Source: Mesobacillus sp. S13
Lineage (GTDB): Bacteria > Bacillota > Bacilli > Bacillales > Cytobacillaceae
Assembly: GCF_020422885.1 (NCBI RefSeq)
Contig: NZ_CP084622.1
Location: 1,321,001 to 1,385,000, forward strand
Length of the DNA: 64,000 nucleotides
Direction of reading: 5' to 3'
Shown here piece by piece: positions 17,660 through 28,039 of the stretch. The translations under genes and the position numbers were made by a program. Numbering within the stretch: position 1 is the first letter of the stretch; the number at the start of each line of letters is the position of its first letter. The notes under the pieces were generated by a model. It was not told the origin of the DNA. It did not search any database and worked only from the letters and a program-made list of their open reading frames with translations.

Positions 17660-18089
17660 ATTGGATAAGAAAGTGTGAATTTTTCACTTAGATTAGTGTC
17701 TAGCTCCAGCGCCTAGCTAGTTTTCTCCCTCGGAACTGCTTCCTCGAGTATCTTGCGAGAAGCGTTAGCTTTGAGCAGCTCGAGATGTTTGCCTAGCTGC
17801 GGCTTCTAACTCCTCGAGACGCTTCGGTCCTGCCAATGAAGTCAAAGAACGACTTCACTGTCAGGTCCTCCAGCGCTTGTCGGAGTTGGGCAGTCGCCTA
17901 CGCTTTTCGAGTTCGGTCCTGCCAATGAAGTCAAGAACGACTTTACTGTCAGGTCCTCCAACGCTTGTCGGAGTTGGGCAGTCGCCTACGCTTTTCGAGT
18001 TCGGTCCTGCCAATGAAGTCAAAGAGCGACTTCACTGTCAAGCCCTCCAACGATTGTCGGGGCTGACCAATGCGCTTGCACTTTTCTTA
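17660..18089. repeat. Interspersed Bacillaceae-type repeat, long copy with internal triplication
   Basis: Starts GGATAAGAAAGTGTGAATTT, then GTGTCTAGCTCCAGCGCCTAG, and ends GCGCTTGCACTTTTCTTA. The core hairpin (CCTGCCAATGAAGTC pairing with GACTTCACTGTCAGG) occurs three times, starting at about 17826, 17915 and 18003, so an 88-89-bp segment has been triplicated. Related copies are at 37655 and 46112. This type of GC-rich intergenic repeat is common in Bacillaceae as far as I recall, without a known function. It accounts for the gene-free 430 bp here; its last bases form the stop codon of yisN on the other strand. Confidence 0.85.
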
Positions 18090-18647
18090 TGAAATCCTCT
18101 CAATCACGGTCCTTCTCCCGTTATTCAAAGTTAATTCGAACCTGTCATTTTGTGTTTCAAAGTAATCGAAGTGATGCTGGACGCTGCAGATGAATTCCTC
18201 ATTATCGAGGATCAAGAAGTTGACTCCCGAAACTCCTTGTTCGTGATCAAGGAAGGTCAAGTGATTATAACAATAAATACAGTCATAGATTGAAAAATTG
18301 AGCGAATTCAAAGTATTGATGAATTGGACAAAAGCTTCATCATTTAACTCATCAAGCAAACGCTCGAATGAATAAATCAGCTGTTTCCTGATTCTGACCA
18401 TTTCCTGGTCCTGTAAATTTATTTTCTCATTGCCGGTCTGAATGCAGCCGTTATCGAGCAAAAAACCTTTGCACCATTTATTGTTCCTCTGCACTTCAAC
18501 CTCTTGGTGGATGAATTCATCGACAAGTGCGGCCTCATCTGTTTCTTCATCAAAGAAAACCCATTGTGAATTAATAAATTCTACTGTCCCGACGTTGAAT
18601 GCGCGGGGCTGGAAATCAATTAGATTGCTTCGTTGTTGTCGGTTCAT
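18087..18647 (-). CDS. yisN: YisN-like protein (DUF2777)
   Basis: A 186-residue acidic soluble protein of unknown function. It begins MNRQQRSNLIDFQPRAFNVG and contains FSIYDCIYCYNHLTFLDHEQGVSG. The assignment to the YisN/DUF2777 group rests on its look and its place just before asnO, as in B. subtilis. No catalytic motif is recognisable. The stop codon TAA coincides with the end of the interspersed repeat. Confidence 0.7.
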   Translation of the reverse strand: MNRQQRSNLIDFQPRAFNVGTVEFINSQWVFFDEETDEAALVDEFIHQEVEVQRNNKWCKGFLLDNGCIQTGNEKINLQDQEMVRIRKQLIYSFERLLDELNDEAFVQFINTLNSLNFSIYDCIYCYNHLTFLDHEQGVSGVNFLILDNEEFICSVQHHFDYFETQNDRFELTLNNGRRTVIERIS

Positions 18648-18838
18648 GTGAATCCTCCGTTAATTATCGCTCACCTTCTTTGTAGACAGATTTTGGCTAA
18701 TTTATAACATGATTTGAAAGATAGGCAATTAACCAGTTGGGGTGTATCTGCATAAGATGAGTAATGCTTAAACTATTATCATGTTTGAGATAGTGCTGAT
18801 TGACATCAAAAAGTTCCGCTGAAAGGAATGATCAACAA

Positions 18839-20686
18839 ATGTGTGGAATAACAGGCTGGATAGATTTTCGGAAAAACCTGGATCATGAACGGGAGACCAT
18901 GGCAAAAATGGCGGATACTTTAAGTAAAAGAGGTCCCGACGATACAAATGTATGGACTTCGGGGCATGCTGCGCTGGGGCATAAAAGGCTGGTAGTTGTC
19001 GATCCCGAGGGAGGCAAACAGCCAATGACCAGAACACAGGGAGACAACCGTTATACCATTTGTTATAACGGAGAACTTTACAATACAGAGGACCTCAGAA
19101 AAGCACTGCTATTAAAAGGATATTCTTTTAAAGGTCATTCTGATACAGAGGTTTTGCTTACTTCTTTCATGGAATGGAAGGAAAACTGTCTGGAGCATTT
19201 AAACGGTATCTTTGCCTTTGCTGTCTGGGATCAACAGCAGGAACAACTGTTCATTGGCCGCGACAGGCTGGGCGTGAAGCCGCTATTTTTCCTCGAAACA
19301 GCATCAGGCCTTATGTTTGCTTCTGAGCAAAAGGCATTGCTGGCTCATCCAGAAGTGGAGGCTGAGATAGACAGAGAAGGACTTTGTGAGGTATTTGGGC
19401 TTGGGCCATCCCGTTCTCCAGGGGCAGGCATTTTTAAAAACATGAAGGAGCTTCGTCCAGGCCACGGTCTTACTTTTTCAAAAAATGGGCTTAAAGTATG
19501 GAGATATTGGAATGTGAAAAGCGAGCAACACATGGATACTCTTGATGAGACAGCTGAAAAAGTGCGAAATCTATTCACGGATGCCGTCACCAGGCAGCTG
19601 GTCTCAGACGTACCATTATGTACCTTCCTATCGGGCGGGCTGGATTCAAGCGCCATCACCGCGATTGCTGCCGAACATTACAAAGCAGAGGGCAAGGGTA
19701 GCCTTCACACCTACTCAATCGATTACGAAGGCAATGATAAGTATTTTAAGGAAAGTGAGTTCCAGCCTAATGCTGATGCCTTTTGGATCAATAAGATGAC
19801 AGAAACATATGGCACCGTTCATCATAACAGCATCATTACACAGCATGATCTGGCAGACTATCTGACAGAAGCAGTTCATGTCCGGGACCTGCCGGGGATG
19901 GCCGACATTGATTCCTCGCTGCTTTGGTTCTGCCGCGAAATCAAACAGGACTTTACGGTAGGGCTTTCAGGTGAATGTGCAGACGAGATCTTCGGAGGCT
20001 ATCCGTGGTTTCATAGGGAGGAAGATTTGAATCGTAAAGGTTTTCCGTGGATGCGGTCTATTAATGAGCGCCAGAACATGCTGAGGGACCATTGGCGGAA
20101 AAAACTGAGTCTTGAAGATTATATGATGGCAAAATACAATGATACGATTTCAGAGGTGCCTCTGCTTGATGGGGAGAGCCATAGCGATGCCAAGCGGAGA
20201 CAACTATTCTATCTAAATATCATCTGGTTCATGACCACACTTTTAGACCGGAAGGACCGGATGAGCATGGGAGCAAGCCTTGAAGTAAGGGTGCCGTTTG
20301 CCGATCATCGTCTTGTTGAATATGTCTGGAACATCCCATGGGAAATGAAGATGCACGGCAACAGGGAAAAAGGAATCCTGCGCAAAGCATTGGAAGGCGT
20401 CCTGCCAGATGAAGTATTGTATCGTAAAAAGAGTCCGTACCCGAAGACGCATCACCCGGCCTATACCCAGGCAGTGCAAGGGATGCTGTCTGATTTCATG
20501 GCCGATTCAAACAGTGCGCTGCATGAATTCTTCGATAGGGCTACACTGCAAAAAATGATTGAGAGCGAGGGCGCATCCTTCAAAGTGCCATGGTTCGGCC
20601 AGCTCATGACAGGTCCGCAACTGCTGGCACAGCTAGCACAAATCCATATATGGTTCAGGGATTACAATATCAATATAGCAGACTAA
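18839..20686 (+). CDS. asnO: Asparagine synthase (glutamine-hydrolysing), AsnO type
   Basis: Makes asparagine from aspartate, ATP and glutamine. The start at 18839 gives MCGITGWIDF, leaving Cys2 as the N-terminal nucleophile of the glutaminase domain; extended starts upstream would bury it. The glutaminase half shows RGPDD, CYNGELYN and GRDRLGVKPLFF. The synthetase half has the PP-loop SGGLDSSAI near residue 265 and later GECADEIFGGYPWF. Length 615 residues. In B. subtilis AsnO is the sporulation-related paralogue and lies in the same neighbourhood. AAAGGAA upstream serves as ribosome site. Confidence 0.93.
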   Translation: MCGITGWIDFRKNLDHERETMAKMADTLSKRGPDDTNVWTSGHAALGHKRLVVVDPEGGKQPMTRTQGDNRYTICYNGELYNTEDLRKALLLKGYSFKGHSDTEVLLTSFMEWKENCLEHLNGIFAFAVWDQQQEQLFIGRDRLGVKPLFFLETASGLMFASEQKALLAHPEVEAEIDREGLCEVFGLGPSRSPGAGIFKNMKELRPGHGLTFSKNGLKVWRYWNVKSEQHMDTLDETAEKVRNLFTDAVTRQLVSDVPLCTFLSGGLDSSAITAIAAEHYKAEGKGSLHTYSIDYEGNDKYFKESEFQPNADAFWINKMTETYGTVHHNSIITQHDLADYLTEAVHVRDLPGMADIDSSLLWFCREIKQDFTVGLSGECADEIFGGYPWFHREEDLNRKGFPWMRSINERQNMLRDHWRKKLSLEDYMMAKYNDTISEVPLLDGESHSDAKRRQLFYLNIIWFMTTLLDRKDRMSMGASLEVRVPFADHRLVEYVWNIPWEMKMHGNREKGILRKALEGVLPDEVLYRKKSPYPKTHHPAYTQAVQGMLSDFMADSNSALHEFFDRATLQKMIESEGASFKVPWFGQLMTGPQLLAQLAQIHIWFRDYNINIAD

Positions 20687-20687
20687 A

Positions 20688-20717
20688 AAAGCAAGCCCTG
20701 GGAAAGGGCTTGCTTTA
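20688..20717 (+). terminator. Terminator of asnO
   Basis: AAAGCAAGCCC / GGGCTTGCTTT stem with a short loop; the T tract is inside the 3' arm. Confidence 0.85.
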
Positions 20718-20769
20718 ACTTTAATATGTTAAGAGTTCTGGAAGTGCGTGTCAGGAGTCCGAACCTGCA

Positions 20770-20951
20770 GTACCCTTATGCAGCGAAGTCGCCCTCTATG
20801 AGGATACGAATAAGAGCGAATCGTACCCTTATGCGGAGGAAACGGCCTCTATAAGGATACGAATAAGAGCGAATCGTACCCTTATGTGAAGGAAACGCCC
20901 TCTATAAGGATACGAATAAGAGCGCATCGTACCCTTATGTGAAGGAAACGC
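20770..20951. repeat. Hairpin tandem array 4, left part (53-bp period)
   Basis: Units start at TACCCTTATG at 20771, 20824, 20877 and 20930, 53 bp apart. Each unit carries ATAAGGATACGA, an 11-nt loop and TCGTACCCTTAT (12-bp arms, one mismatch) plus an 18-bp spacer. The fourth unit is interrupted after 22 bases by the IS element and continues at 22411. Confidence 0.93.
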
Positions 20952-20981
20952 GATTAAGTCCGTATAATTGTGTAAAAATAA
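20952..20981 (+). repeat. Left terminal inverted repeat of the IS256-family element
   Basis: Thirty bases matching the reverse complement of 22381-22410 in most positions, with identical blocks AAGTCC and ATTGTGTAAAA. Confidence 0.85.
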
Positions 20982-21050
20982 AGAGTCATTTTATTCACTC
21001 TTGGCAACACTGTTTTCAACCACGATAAACAAGTGAAAAGAGGAATATAA

Positions 21051-22226
21051 ATGACTCAAGTACAGTTTAACCTGAATGTTGATGTTTTAAAAGAAGCTAT
21101 TGTAAATTCCAATCTTGATATGGTGATTAAATCTGCCGTTGTGTTGGTATTAAATGAGTTTATGGAAAAGGAAAGAGACGACTATTTAAAGGCTGCACCT
21201 TATGAACGTGCTGTCGAACGTCGTGACTACCGGAACGGTTACTATGAACGTGAGCTGTTGATGAGTATTGGAAATATAGCCCTAAAGGTTCCACGGACGC
21301 GTAATGGAGAATTTTCAACCACCGTTTTCGAAAAGTATGCCCGGTGTGATCAAGCTATGGTCCTCTCCATGTTGGAGATGGTTGTCAATGGTGTTTCGAC
21401 CCGGAAAGTGACCAACATCGTGGAACAGCTTTGTGGAAAGAATGTTTCCAAGTCCTTTGTTTCATCCCTTACACAGAAGCTTGATCCCATTGTAAATGAA
21501 TGGGCTGGGCGACCTTTGAATACTACCTACTACCCTTACGTTTTTGCAGATGCCATGTATATAAAGGTGCGAGAGCACCATCGTGTCGTATCTAAGGCTG
21601 TTTATATTGCAACAGCCATTACAGAGAATCATACACGTGAAATCCTTGGCCTTAGTGTTGACCATACGGAAAGTTTTGAAAGCTGGAGCCGTTTTTTTCA
21701 ACAGCTTAAATCACGCGGACTCCAATCACCAAAACTTATAATTTCAGATGCCCACCAAGGACTACAGAAAGCCATCCAACGTGAATTTATTGGCACTGCT
21801 TGGCAAAGATGCAATGTCCATTTCAAACGGAATATTATTGATAAATTGCCTAAAAAGGATTCAGCCGAAATCCGCATGATGATTAAGCGAGTATTTGAAG
21901 CAGTTACGATTGAAGATGTACGCCGGTTCAAGGATGAATTGATGAACCGTTTTAGTAATGAGTCAAGGTTTGGAAAAGCGCTTGCTATATTAGATGAAGG
22001 TTTCGAAGATACCATACAATATATGAATTTCCCAGAAGCTATCAGGATCCATATCCGAAGCACCAACTCATTGGAACGGCTGAACCAGGAGGTTCGTAGA
22101 AGAGAAAGAGTGATTCGTATTTTCCCTAATTCCCAATCTGCGTATCGTTTGGTTGGCGCTGTTCTGATGCATTACCATGTGTCAGACTACTCAAAGAGGA
22201 AATCTTTAAAGGGTCGGGTATATTAG
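21051..22226 (+). CDS. IS256-family transposase
   Basis: A 391-residue mutator-type DDE transposase. Catalytic acidic residues are visible: aspartate in VFADAMYIKVR (about residue 169), aspartate in IISDAHQGL (about 234), and glutamate in STNSLERLNQEVRRRERVI near the C-terminus. Length is normal and the frame intact, so it is probably active. AGAGGAA precedes the ATG. Confidence 0.95.
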   Translation: MTQVQFNLNVDVLKEAIVNSNLDMVIKSAVVLVLNEFMEKERDDYLKAAPYERAVERRDYRNGYYERELLMSIGNIALKVPRTRNGEFSTTVFEKYARCDQAMVLSMLEMVVNGVSTRKVTNIVEQLCGKNVSKSFVSSLTQKLDPIVNEWAGRPLNTTYYPYVFADAMYIKVREHHRVVSKAVYIATAITENHTREILGLSVDHTESFESWSRFFQQLKSRGLQSPKLIISDAHQGLQKAIQREFIGTAWQRCNVHFKRNIIDKLPKKDSAEIRMMIKRVFEAVTIEDVRRFKDELMNRFSNESRFGKALAILDEGFEDTIQYMNFPEAIRIHIRSTNSLERLNQEVRRRERVIRIFPNSQSAYRLVGAVLMHYHVSDYSKRKSLKGRVY

Positions 22227-22268
22227 CCGCATTTTCAGCTCCACTTCCATCATGGATGATTACATCTC

Positions 22269-22312
22269 CGGGAAGGGATATCAAATTGAAAACCATTTGA
22301 CATCCCTTCCCG
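22269..22312. other. Strong hairpin in the 3' part of the IS element
   Basis: CGGGAAGGGATATCAAA pairs with TTTGACATCCCTTCCCG across a short loop, downstream of the transposase. There is no T run, so it may end or protect the transposase mRNA. Confidence 0.5.
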
Positions 22313-22380
22313 AAGATGAAGAAAAGAAACCATGGAAGTTTCGCAAAAAAATGAAAGGGTTTGGTTGAGATTACTTGCCG

Positions 22381-22410
22381 TTAATTTTACACAATAACCA
22401 GGACTTGACT
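22381..22410 (-). repeat. Right terminal inverted repeat of the IS256-family element
   Basis: Partner of the left terminal repeat; directly followed by the second copy of the 8-bp target duplication. Confidence 0.85.
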
Positions 22411-22547
22411 GGAAACGCCCTCTATAAGGATACGAATAAGAATGAATCGTACCCTTATGCGAGAGAAACGCCCTCTATAAGGATACGAATAAGAATGAAT
22501 CGTACCCTTATGCGGGGGAAACGCCCTCTATAAGGATACGAATAAGA
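22411..22547. repeat. Hairpin tandem array 4, right part (53-bp period)
   Basis: Continuation of the array beyond the IS: the interrupted unit resumes at 22411 and further units start at 22450 and 22503, in phase with the left part once the IS is removed. It ends close to the stop of the MATE gene. Confidence 0.92.
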
Positions 22548-22586
22548 GTTGACCGCCCCATAAGCGGCCGGTTTCATCTCCACAAA

Positions 22587-23948
22587 CTATTCGGCCTGCA
22601 CGGGCTGGGAATCCGGTACGAATGATTTTTTCACCCATACTCGTGATCTCCAGCGCCAGAGCATCAAAAGTCCGCGGAGCCATTCGTCGGCGATGAAGGC
22701 GATCCATATTCCAACCAGCCCCATACCAAGATGTATTCCAAGGAAATAAGACAAGGTGACACTGACTCCCCACATCGAAAGGATTCCCATATATACAGGG
22801 AATTTCACGTCACCCGCTGCCCTGAGCGAACTGATCAGTACCAAGTTAAAGGATCTGCCTGGTTCAAGGATGATTGTAAGCAAGATCAAGGTGGTGCCGA
22901 GTTCGATGATACTCAGATTATCAGTGAAGATTCCCAACAGGTTTTTTGAAAAGAAGGAGACAATCGAAGCTGTAACGATGGATATGATAATCGCCAGCTT
23001 CAGGCTTTTTAATGCACGTTTATAAGCATTCTCGATTTCCTTTGCACCAACCATATGCCCAATCAAAATTTGTGTTCCCTGGCTGATGGCGATGCTGAAA
23101 AGGAAGATGAACATCATGACATTCTGGGTATAAACTTTTGCCGTTAAAGCTTGTGTTCCAAGTGTGGCGATAAAATAAGTGATGACCATTTGTGATCCAT
23201 TGTAGCTCAAATGCTCCCCGGCAGAAGGAATCCCGATATTAAGGAGGTTTTTCAAATGTTTCTTTGGAAAACTGAACAGCATTGAAAGTGGCAGTGAGCC
23301 GGGAACTCTTTTCGTCATCACATAAATGGCTGCCAGCAATCCGAGGACCCGGCTGACGGTGGTGGAGATCGCCACGCCTTCTACACCAAGGACTGGGAAG
23401 CCGAAAGGCCCGAAGATGAAGAAATAGTTGCCGATGACATTCAGCACGTTCATGCCGATTGTGACATACATGATATCACGTGTGAATCCATAGCTGCGAA
23501 TGATGCTACTGACTGTCATGATCAGCGACTGGATGAATGAAAAGCCACCGACAATCCGTAAATAGGAATTGGCTTCATCAAAAAGTTCAGGGGGCAAGTC
23601 CATCAATCTGAGCAGTTGCTCGCTGAAAATGAAAACGGCTGCGCTCAGGACCAGTCCGAATACAAGATTCGCACCAATTGAGACAGCTGAAACCTCACGT
23701 GCATCATCATCCATTTTCGCACCAAGGTTTTGGGCAACAAGGATGGCAGTTCCGGTCGCAATGAAGCCGAACATCACGATTACCATGGAAAGAATCTGGT
23801 TGGAAACACCTACTGCAGCCACGGAGTTATCCGAATACTGGGACAGCATCAGCGTATCCGCATTTCCCATCAGCATATATAGCAGGATTTCAATAAAGAG
23901 TGGCCAAGTAATGGCAAAAAGCGATAATTTAGCAGTTTTATTTTTCAT
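22587..23948 (-). CDS. MATE-family multidrug/cation antiporter
   Basis: A 453-residue membrane protein with about twelve hydrophobic segments, typical MATE length. It has the NorM-like patterns GNADTLMLSQYSDNSVAAVGVSNQ in the first half and IGHMVGAKEIENAYKRA in the second half. It probably exports organic cations or drugs using an ion gradient. GGAGATG precedes the ATG. It could be the counterpart of B. subtilis yisQ, which also lies after asnO; this is inference from position. Confidence 0.9.
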   Translation of the reverse strand: MKNKTAKLSLFAITWPLFIEILLYMLMGNADTLMLSQYSDNSVAAVGVSNQILSMVIVMFGFIATGTAILVAQNLGAKMDDDAREVSAVSIGANLVFGLVLSAAVFIFSEQLLRLMDLPPELFDEANSYLRIVGGFSFIQSLIMTVSSIIRSYGFTRDIMYVTIGMNVLNVIGNYFFIFGPFGFPVLGVEGVAISTTVSRVLGLLAAIYVMTKRVPGSLPLSMLFSFPKKHLKNLLNIGIPSAGEHLSYNGSQMVITYFIATLGTQALTAKVYTQNVMMFIFLFSIAISQGTQILIGHMVGAKEIENAYKRALKSLKLAIIISIVTASIVSFFSKNLLGIFTDNLSIIELGTTLILLTIILEPGRSFNLVLISSLRAAGDVKFPVYMGILSMWGVSVTLSYFLGIHLGMGLVGIWIAFIADEWLRGLLMLWRWRSRVWVKKSFVPDSQPVQAE

Positions 23949-24151
23949 GTTTTACATCTCCAAGTTGTCATTCAATTCTTTCATTATACAGACTATAGGA
24001 GGAAATTGAAGCGAAAATGATTCGTTTTCCGAAAAAACTTTATTCTGAAAAATTCAGAATCCGAAAGTACTCATTTTCATTAACAAACGGGAATGAGAAC
24101 TAAGCGGATTTTCACTTATGCTTGAGAAAGCTACAAAGTTTATTAACAGCT

Positions 24152-24195
24152 AAAAAAAAGCAAACCCCTTTCCAAATCAGGAAAGGGGGCTGCGA
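24152..24195 (-). terminator. Terminator of the neopullulanase gene
   Basis: On the minus strand a long stem CCCCCTTTCC / GGAAAGGGG with flanking partial pairing, followed by GCTTTTTTTT. Confidence 0.88.
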
Positions 24196-24198
24196 TTT

Positions 24199-26061
<1,863 letters not shown>

Positions 26062-26172
26062 TCAAGATTAAAACAAGGGTAGAACACTCATTTTGAAATG
26101 TCAATCATTAAAAAGCCGATTCACAAAACTTTAATGATTTGAGCTGTCTTTTAAAAAAAATAAAAAAATTAG

Positions 26173-26200
26173 TTGTCAAAAAGAATTAAGTCTTTATAAT
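26173..26200 (+). promoter_or_regulatory. Sigma-A promoter of malE
   Basis: TTGTCA (26173-26178), 16-bp spacer, TATAAT (26195-26200); the -10 is perfect. It is followed directly by a cre site and a LacI-type palindrome. Confidence 0.8.
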
Positions 26201-26213
26201 AAGAAGTAGGTTG

Positions 26214-26227
26214 TGCAATCGTTTTCA
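26214..26227. promoter_or_regulatory. CcpA cre site in the malE leader
   Basis: TGCAATCGTTTTCA fits the cre pattern TGNAANCGNWNNCA. It lies just after the predicted transcription start, where CcpA would block elongation in the presence of glucose. Confidence 0.65.
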
Positions 26228-26247
26228 TAGAGTTGCAAACTAAATTA

Positions 26248-26257
26248 CAAACGTTTG
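26248..26257. promoter_or_regulatory. LacI-type operator in the malE leader
   Basis: Perfect palindrome CAAACGTTTG with the central CG typical of LacI-family operators. The probable regulator is the LacI-family protein at 31877. It may also affect the divergent neopullulanase gene. Confidence 0.6.
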
Positions 26258-26320
26258 CACAGATAGGAAGACCATCTGCACAATGAAAAGCAATTACACA
26301 TTTTTAGGAGGGGTATACAC

Positions 26321-27598
26321 ATGAAAAAGGCATTGTCGATTTTCATGATGCTGGTCTTAATGATTGGCGCACTTGCTGCTTGTGGACCTAAAGAAGAAGA
26401 AAACACAGGTTCAAAAGACAACGGTGAGAAAACAGAAGATGCTTCTAAACCAGAGAAGCTAGTAGTTTGGGAAGATAAAGATAAGTCTGGCTGGCTTGAA
26501 AAAGTAGCTGCAGACTTCGAAAAAGAACACGGTGTTAAAATCGAGTTCAAAGAGGTAGAAATGGCTACAAAAATGAAAGAGCAATTACGTCTTGATGGCC
26601 CTGCTGGAACTGGCCCAGACATCATCACTCTTCCACACGACCAAATCGGTGAACTTGCAGTCCAGGGACACATCGCTGAACTTAATGTAAGCGACGATGT
26701 GAAGAGCACTTTCTCTGAGTCTTCAATCTCAGCGCAAACTTTCGATGGTAAATTATACGGACTTCCAAAGTCTGCTGAAACTCCAGTATTCATCTACAAC
26801 AAAGCTCTTATGACTGAAGTTCCTGCTACAATGGAAGACCTTTATGAATTCGCAAAAGCTAACACTAAAGACGGCAAATATGGTTTCCTTGCACTTTGGG
26901 ATAACTTCTACTTTGCACACGCTCCAATCGCTGGTAACGGCGGATATGTATTCGGGGAAAAAGACGGCGCTCTTAACCCTCAAGATCTTGGCTTGAACAA
27001 CGAAGGTGCTGTAAAAGGTACTGAGTACATCCAGAAGTGGTACGCTGAAAAACTATTCCCTAACGGAATCATCGGTGAAAACGGCGGATCTGCTATGGAC
27101 GGACTATTCAACGAAGGTAATGTTGCTTCTGTCATGAACGGACCATGGGCATTCGGCGGCATGAAAGATGCTGGAATCGACTATGGTGCAGCTCCATTCC
27201 CTAAATTCGCTGACGGAACTCCAATGAAGACTTTCATGGGTGTTAAAGGATGGCACGTTTCTTCATACTCTAAGAACCAGGAATGGGCTACAAAGTTCCT
27301 TGAGTTCATCACAAACGACGAAAACGCTAAGTACCGTTTCGAGCAAACTGCTGAAGTACCAACTAACGTGGCTTTAGTTGACGACCCAGCAATCGCTGAA
27401 AACGAAGGCGCTAAAGCTGTTGCACTTCAGACTCAAGACGCAGTTCCAATGCCAAATATCCCTGAAATGGGTGAAGTTTGGGCACCAATGGCTAGCGCAT
27501 TGCAAACTGTTGTAACAGGCAAAGCAGAGCCAAAAGCAGCTCTTGATTCAGCTGTAAAACAAATTCAGCAAAACATTGAGCAAAACCACTCTAAATAA
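26321..27598 (+). CDS. Maltodextrin-binding lipoprotein of an ABC transporter (MalE/MdxE type)
   Basis: Extracellular solute-binding protein of 425 residues. A signal peptide with lipobox LAAC places the lipidated cysteine at residue 21, followed by a charged linker. The mature part resembles MalE: KLVVWEDKDKSGWLEKVAADFEKEHGVKI, GPDIITLPHDQIGELAVQGHIAEL, AVMNGPWAFGG-like SVMNGPWAFGGMKDAG. AGGAGGGG precedes the ATG. Codon choice is strongly biased (many GCT, CTT, AAC), as expected for a highly expressed gene. A hairpin directly after it probably keeps its mRNA more abundant than malFG. Confidence 0.94.
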   Translation: MKKALSIFMMLVLMIGALAACGPKEEENTGSKDNGEKTEDASKPEKLVVWEDKDKSGWLEKVAADFEKEHGVKIEFKEVEMATKMKEQLRLDGPAGTGPDIITLPHDQIGELAVQGHIAELNVSDDVKSTFSESSISAQTFDGKLYGLPKSAETPVFIYNKALMTEVPATMEDLYEFAKANTKDGKYGFLALWDNFYFAHAPIAGNGGYVFGEKDGALNPQDLGLNNEGAVKGTEYIQKWYAEKLFPNGIIGENGGSAMDGLFNEGNVASVMNGPWAFGGMKDAGIDYGAAPFPKFADGTPMKTFMGVKGWHVSSYSKNQEWATKFLEFITNDENAKYRFEQTAEVPTNVALVDDPAIAENEGAKAVALQTQDAVPMPNIPEMGEVWAPMASALQTVVTGKAEPKAALDSAVKQIQQNIEQNHSK

Positions 27599-27613
27599 TA
27601 GTAGCAGTAGATA

Positions 27614-27650
27614 TAGCAGTACCTCCCGCGGGGGGTACTGTTATATTTTC
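27614..27650 (+). terminator. Hairpin/attenuator after malE
   Basis: CAGTACCTCCC pairs with GGGGGTACTG, followed by TTATATTTTC. It is probably a partial terminator that lowers expression of malFG relative to malE. Confidence 0.65.
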
Positions 27651-27741
27651 CAGCCCAATATTCCATTTTCTGTGTTTTCCTAACCGGCATGTGAAAAGTC
27701 ACAAAGTTTACGAAAACTGCAGTAAAAAAGTCTTTCATTGA

Positions 27742-27753
27742 GCAAACGGTTGC
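27742..27753. promoter_or_regulatory. Second LacI-type operator, upstream of malF
   Basis: GCAAACGGTTGC, an inverted repeat with central CG related to the palindrome before malE. Confidence 0.5.
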
Positions 27754-28039
27754 GCTAAAATAGAGGTAGTTAATCAGGTGCTTCATGAGAGTGAAAACAA
27801 GAGTTTTCGGAATAATACAGGAAGAGGAATTCCTTCTGTACGGATGAAAATGTATTCGTTCTCATAAAGCATCTGATGCTTTTAACAAGGTCTCCTCGCA
27901 GGGATTGCAGTTTTTCAAAGCTGCTGTATCCATTCTCTATCAAAGAAAATGTTTGATCGGGATTGGTTCAAAAGGCGGGAAAAGCGGGTTACACGATGAG
28001 AAGCCTTAAAAAACATAGAAAGAGAAAGGGGAATATAGG

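Larger units (their letters stand above)
20952..22410 (+). mobile_element. IS256-family insertion sequence, complete, 1459 bp
   Basis: Bounded by imperfect 30-bp inverted repeats (20952-20981 and 22381-22410, sharing AAGTCC, ATTGTGTAAAA and TAA) and by an 8-bp direct duplication GGAAACGC at 20944-20951 and 22411-22418. Removing the element and one duplicate exactly restores a 53-bp array unit. One intact transposase gene lies inside. The intact structure suggests a fairly recent insertion. Confidence 0.95.
27599..28039 (+). other. Long gene-free stretch between malE and malF
   Basis: 441 bp without a credible gene. It holds the attenuator hairpin after malE, a LacI-type inverted repeat GCAAACGGTTGC (27742-27753), a 20-codon open frame from ATG 27785 without a good ribosome site, and a 7-bp-stem hairpin AAAGCAT / ATGCTTT (27866-27882). 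A second regulated promoter for malFG is likely but I cannot place its -35/-10 with confidence. Confidence 0.6.

Noticed and set aside
17877..18092. A 71-codon open frame in the repeat at 17.9 kb
   Set aside because: It is made of the triplicated repeat core; other copies of the repeat do not keep the frame open.
27785..27847. A 20-codon open frame MRVKTRVFGIIQEEEFLLYG that looks like the start of a Nudix protein
   Set aside because: It stops after 20 codons, no Nudix box follows in any frame, and the ribosome site is poor. It may be a chance resemblance.
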